From: Rhizophagus irregularis | Taxonomy: Eukaryota; Glomeromycota; Glomeromycetes; Glomerales; Glomeraceae | Reading direction: 5' to 3' | NCBI RefSeq assembly: GCF_026210795.1 | Contig: NC_089439.1 | Location: 4,712,001-4,776,000, forward strand | Length of the DNA stretch: 64,000 nucleotides | Shown: in pieces, positions 59,965-64,000 of the stretch | How the letters are laid out: every line of letters begins with the position of its first letter | How positions within the stretch are numbered: position 1 is the stretch's first letter | Translations under genes and position numbers: made by a program | The notes under the pieces: model-generated | Databases searched by the model: none | What the model was told of the DNA's origin: nothing | What the model saw: the letters and a program-made list of their open reading frames with translations, nothing else

Positions 59965-61511
59965 TTAACAGTTAATTGCATGTTTAGCTTGGGGAGCATA
60001 TATAACAGTTCTCTTTCTACGATATAATAAGTAACTAACAGATATAATAATTATTACAGTTGCAATAACACAAGTTGTTTCACCTATTATTGCTGCATGG
60101 GCTGCTCCAGGTGATTTGGTTGCATTTGCTGATTTACTTGCTGATTCAATTGTATAGGTATTATTTGGAGTAAAACTTTTAACCCACTTGTAATTATTTT
60201 CTTCGCTCACGTCAATCATATGAATTTGATCACTAGGATCATTATTATAAGTAGTAACTCCTAAATAATATAATAATTTGAAGAAAAATTAAATAAACTT
60301 AATTCAAGTAAAAGCAAGATTTCATCAATATAACATTCATACCAAATGCAATAATCATATAATTTCCAACAAGAGTAGCCGTATGTCCACTGATTGGTGC
60401 AGAGCTAGGTGCAGGATCAATATTAGGAATGAACCAATTAAAAGGGTTTACTTTGGTATCTAAAACTGATATTTGATCGGGAACAGGGGATCCCTTGTTT
60501 ATTCCTCCATAAATAATAATAAGGTCATCTTGTGCTAGAAAATTATTTAACCCATTTTATTAAAAATACTTTATTTAATCTAATATATGTATTTTTAAAA
60601 TTGATATATACTTAAGACCGCTGTGTGTGAATATCTAGGTGATGGTTCAATTCCACTTGTACTCTATGAATAATTGTGTTGTAACAAATTTTGTGCATTA
60701 AGTAGCAGAAAAAAAAATTGGCATAAATACCCTTCGCCTTTACAGAATTATTTACCATATTTATCCATATTCCATCATTGGTATCATATATATAAATATT
60801 CCGAAACTGTGTTAATATAATAAACATACAGTAAATTAAAATCATTACATATCTAATAATGATAAAAATAAATCAAAATAGTCGTACATTAACCAAAAAA
60901 TCATTTATTCTTTCGCCGATATAAGCAATTCTTCCATCTGGTAATAAGATTGCCGAAGCAAGGTATTTCGGTACTATATTCGAATCATACGATTCTAAAT
61001 ACCAGTGGGTTTTTGTAGTATTTATAATATTCATCATATATTTACCATTATTAACACTACCACTACCATATAAATATATATATGTTCCATTTTTATTACA
61101 GACGGTTGATGTCCATTGAATACCATCATTGGTTGATGGAATCATATCCCACTCTTTGTTATTGATAAATCTATAATAAAATTGTTTTTCGGAAACTCCA
61201 CAAATTAGAAAGATCGTGTCTTTGTTAGGATCACAAATAGTTGATACCCCATTACCATGAGCATTAACATAACGAGAATCGTTACTTAAATCGGATATTG
61301 GTAAAGTAGAATCCAAATTAAAAGGTTTTGAAACGTCTAAATAAAAAAAATCATTGGTACCGCTAAAATATTTTTCTGTATATCCACCAAGAAAATAAAT
61401 TTTATCGTCCATATAACTTGCGGTATGACCACTACGTCCAACAAGTGTATAAGGACTAGTAATAATTAATTGTGAAAAAAAAATATAAAAGAACATAAAA
61501 TATCGAGACAT
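59965..61511 (-). CDS. kelch-type membrane protein, copy 3 (intact)
   Basis: Predicted exons: 61511-60888, 60806-60756, 60663-60612, 60534-60343, 60260-59965; 1215 coding bases, 404 residues, all junctions in frame. This is the only kelch copy whose signal peptide (about residues 1-16) reads through, because its T-rich tract is interrupted by other bases. Kelch-like motifs GHTASYMDDKIYFLGG, NIYIYDTNDGIW and SGHTATLVGNYMIIAFG fit a beta-propeller ectodomain. A short Ser/Ala stalk, one transmembrane helix at about residues 362-386, and a basic tail ending HAINC follow. A cell-surface role is inferred; ligand unknown. Confidence 0.83.
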
Positions 61512-61599
61512 TTGATTAAAATGTCAAAATACATTTAATATGTTTAAAATAACAAATTACGAGCGATGAAGTATAAATTAATAACGCAATCAATGCTAA

Positions 61600-61617
61600 A
61601 AGGTTTCGCGAAACCTT
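61600..61617. promoter_or_regulatory. perfect 18-bp palindrome upstream of kelch copy 3
   Basis: AAGGTTTCGCGAAACCTT, identical to the other two copies, here 88 bp before the ATG. Confidence 0.5.
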
Positions 61618-62268
61618 AAAATAAGTCACCACACTACTAGATATAAAGGAAAAATCACAATACAATATACGATATGGCGAAAATAGGGAAATTAGGTGAG
61701 ATGTAAAATGGTAAAATGACGAAACTAAATGTAATAAAAACCTTATATGTTGCTTGATTAATGGCGAAGTATTTAGCCTAGTTTTGTTACACACTGTAGT
61801 GTCATAATTTTACCATAGTAAATTAGGTAATGATAATAACCCACTAATATGCGGTTCAGTATTGAAATAATTGATGATCGTGATGTAGATCATTTTATTA
61901 TGAAACGAATATAGACCCACATGGTGATAAACATTAATAATAATATAATAGTAACAAGAAATTGACTTATTAGCAGGGGAGCTGCCATTCGATTTTATTT
62001 CGTTGTAGTAAGAACTATTTAAAAGAGGAAACCAAATAGTAAGCTTTATTTACTAATAAATTCATGTAAAATTTTCGTGATTAGGTATTTATTAGGGCAC
62101 TTGGTTAATCGATTATTAATTGGTTAAGGTTTTTTTGGATAAAAATAATTTTTATTTTTTCTTGAATGCTTTTATTGTAGTATAACTTGTTATTAATAAA
62201 AGAAATAAACAATATTAAAAAAATATTATAATTTACTCCTGGAAATAATTAATAAATTTTAACTGAAT
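61618..62268. other. kelch copy 3 5' flank and spacer
   Basis: Similarity with the 5' flank of kelch copy 1 continues to about 61935 (GTAAAATTATGACACTACAG and TGATCTACATCACGATCAT on the kelch strand), which marks the edge of the duplicated unit. Beyond it the sequence is AT-rich with no gene. Confidence 0.6.
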
Positions 62269-62934
62269 CCCTACGAAAAAAGAATGTCCGGAATTTGTCA
62301 CCAAAACTGTTCGGAAATTGTCCAGTATACCTATAAAATGTCTGGAAAATGTCCGAAATTATGAAAAAATATGGTGTCCGGAATTTTTTGAAGTCCGGAA
62401 TTTGTCCAGACATGAAAAATTCAGGACAAATTTCGGATAGACAAAACTGGACAAATTCTGGACACAAAAAATCCTGGACACATTATGGACAATCTCTGGA
62501 CAAAAAAAACCGGACAAATTCTGGTAATTAGATGAGAAAAAATTCCAGGCAAATTCTGGACAATAAAAAATCAAAAAATGTAAAAAGCAAAAAACTGGTA
62601 TTTAAAACCTTTGTGTGTATACTAAGTAACCTTAAAGAGCAAGCAAAAATACTATCTATGATGTTAATTTAAACTGCTGTAAACAGTTATCAGCAGTTGG
62701 GTATTTGTATAAAGGAATATATCATTGATATGACTTGCCGATCATTTCAGAGAAAATTTTTTTTCCAGACAAATTCCAAATCCGGACAAACTTCGGACAA
62801 AAATCAATGTCCGGAAAATGTTCCAAATCTTGCGCGTTTTCGTATGTTTTCAGGACACTCATTTTGTCCGGAATTTGTACAATTATATTCCGGACAATTT
62901 CAGAATATTTTCCGGACGCATTTTTTTCGTAGGG
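62269..62934. mobile_element. CCCTACG-terminated inverted-repeat element (666 bp)
   Basis: Ends are CCCTACGAAAAAAGAATGTC and the reverse complement of CCCTACGAAAAAAATGCGTC. The interior holds about 20 copies of a GTCCGGAATTTGTC / GGACAAATTCTGGACA motif in both orientations. The repeated motif keeps several frames open on both strands, but they are not genes. No clear target duplication (AAT on the left, TAT on the right). Confidence 0.7.
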
Positions 62935-64000
62935 TATATTATATATACAGTATGTCAACAAAGTATCTATTTTCTATTAAATTTATATTGAAGCCTACAC
63001 TAAATAAGATCTAGCTAATATGAAACTTGTAATTACTAAAATTACTTTATATAAATTTCATTTCCAGTCTTATTCCGATCTTTAAAAAAAATTTTTTTCA
63101 ACCCATTTTTTTTTTATTTGTTTTTTTTTTCAATCCATTTTTTTTATTTGTTTTTTAAACCATTTTTTTTTTTGATATTTTTTTTCAGTTTTTTTTTAAA
63201 CTGATTTTTTTTTAATTTTTTAATTTTTTCTTTTAAAAAACAAAATTTTTCAGGTTTTCTGGCTCACCCTTTCCTTTTTGGGGTTGTTTTTTCTAAAACC
63301 AAAATTATTTTTCAAATATTTTTAATTTTCCTTTATAATCTAACTATATTCTTTTTATATAATTTTTCATATATTTTTTAAAAATTATTGTCATATAAGT
63401 ATATTATTGTTTATTTAGTTTTTAGACTTAAATCTAGGTCAGTGATCGGATTAACACTATGGCTTTACGCTGTTACGGCCATCACCTTTTTTACTGATTC
63501 TTATTTTTAATAATAATTATTTTTCCTAATTACCGTATTTTTTTGCTAAAATTTTTTTTGTTCTTTCAAGTAATATAATCAAATAAATGATTTTTTAATT
63601 TGAAAAAACATGTTTTGCATGATTGTTTAGTTAGGATAAATATATTTTTTTATTTAGTAAAAATAAAATTAGTTAAATTGAAAATTAATATTATATATAT
63701 GGTGAATATGGGTTTGATTACAATGTAATTGGTTCAGTACTAATAAAGTCTTCGTTAAAAAAAAAAATATTAAGGGTAAAAAGTATTAGTAAAAAAAAAA
63801 TCCCAAATTTATAATAAGAAAAAAAGAAACACCATTGCCTGCAGCACCGATCTGATCACCCGATCCAAACCTAATGGTGAAAAATTCGGTTTGAAAAAAA
63901 AGCCAACCCGAAAAAAGAAAAAGTGAAAAAAAATTTTCAGATTGGAAAAAAAGCCAAAGCCAACCTGAAAAAAGAAAAAGGTTTAAAGAATTCGAAAAAA
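62935..64000. other. poly-T/poly-A rich tail, possible retroposon 3' end
   Basis: 63080-63240 is a run of T-tracts split by short CAACCCA/CAATCCA motifs. At 63741-63769 TACTAATAAAGTCTTCGTT is followed by an 11-A run, similar to the AATAAA plus poly(A) end at 52.87 kb, so a second retroposed end is possible. 63890-63990 repeats a GCCAACC(C/T)GAAAAAAGAAAA unit. No gene. Confidence 0.45.

Noticed and set aside
62249..63014. Several overlapping open frames on both strands around 62.3-63.0 kb
   Set aside because: They arise from the repeated GTCCGGAATTTGTC motif of the inverted-repeat element and have no splice or start context.

Overview
The window reads as nuclear DNA of a very AT-rich, repeat-rich fungus. 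Introns are short and AT-rich, most with GTAAGT-like donors and TAG or CAG acceptors. There are lineage-expanded small gene families, many decayed gene fragments and several families of inverted-repeat elements. This best fits an arbuscular mycorrhizal fungus (Glomeromycotina, Rhizophagus-like). That assignment is an inference from style and gene families; no marker gene is present. Gene density is low. I joined exons by hand from splice signals and reading phase, so exon coordinates are predictions.

Layout: 1.6-4.5 kb holds a tandem pair of secreted, membrane-anchored proteins with a ricin-B-type trefoil followed by an aerolysin-like module; the second copy has a frame break in its signal peptide. 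6.0-15.6 kb holds three small minus-strand three-exon genes, one with a 9/36-bp repeat coding for an Asn/Ala/Gln/Val tail. 17-21 kb holds only decayed fragments, including a possible tyrosine-recombinase remnant. 22.3-32.6 kb holds three members of a Myb/SANT-like family, and a fourth lies at 49.7-50.4 kb. All four share an exactly 26-nt internal microexon in the same phase. 35.0-36.5 kb holds an intact three-exon FAD-dependent monooxygenase (minus strand). 38-39 kb and 44-48 kb hold pseudogene remnants.

Kelch-type membrane protein genes occur in three copies (40.9-42.5 kb plus; 53.2-54.7 kb minus; 60.0-61.5 kb minus). Each copy has the same five-exon structure, an upstream 18-bp palindrome and a shared downstream repeat. 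Comparing the three copies exposes later insertions: a 587-bp inverted-repeat element with a TTAA or TA target, a retroposed poly(A) insert with a 14-bp target duplication, and a 116-bp element.

56.2-57.6 kb (minus) is the most unusual stretch: about a dozen 7-41-nt cassettes, most bounded by consensus splice sites at roughly 100-nt spacing, ending in a Trp-rich C-terminal reading frame. It looks like a multi-microexon gene or the remains of one. The right end (58-63 kb) carries a decayed hAT transposase tail and two CCCTA-terminated inverted-repeat elements.

Functionally the intact genes fall into three groups: cell-surface or secreted proteins (trefoil/aerolysin-like and kelch types), probable nuclear DNA-binding proteins (the Myb-like family), and one metabolic oxidoreductase. 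Nothing in the sequence shows that they form a pathway together.
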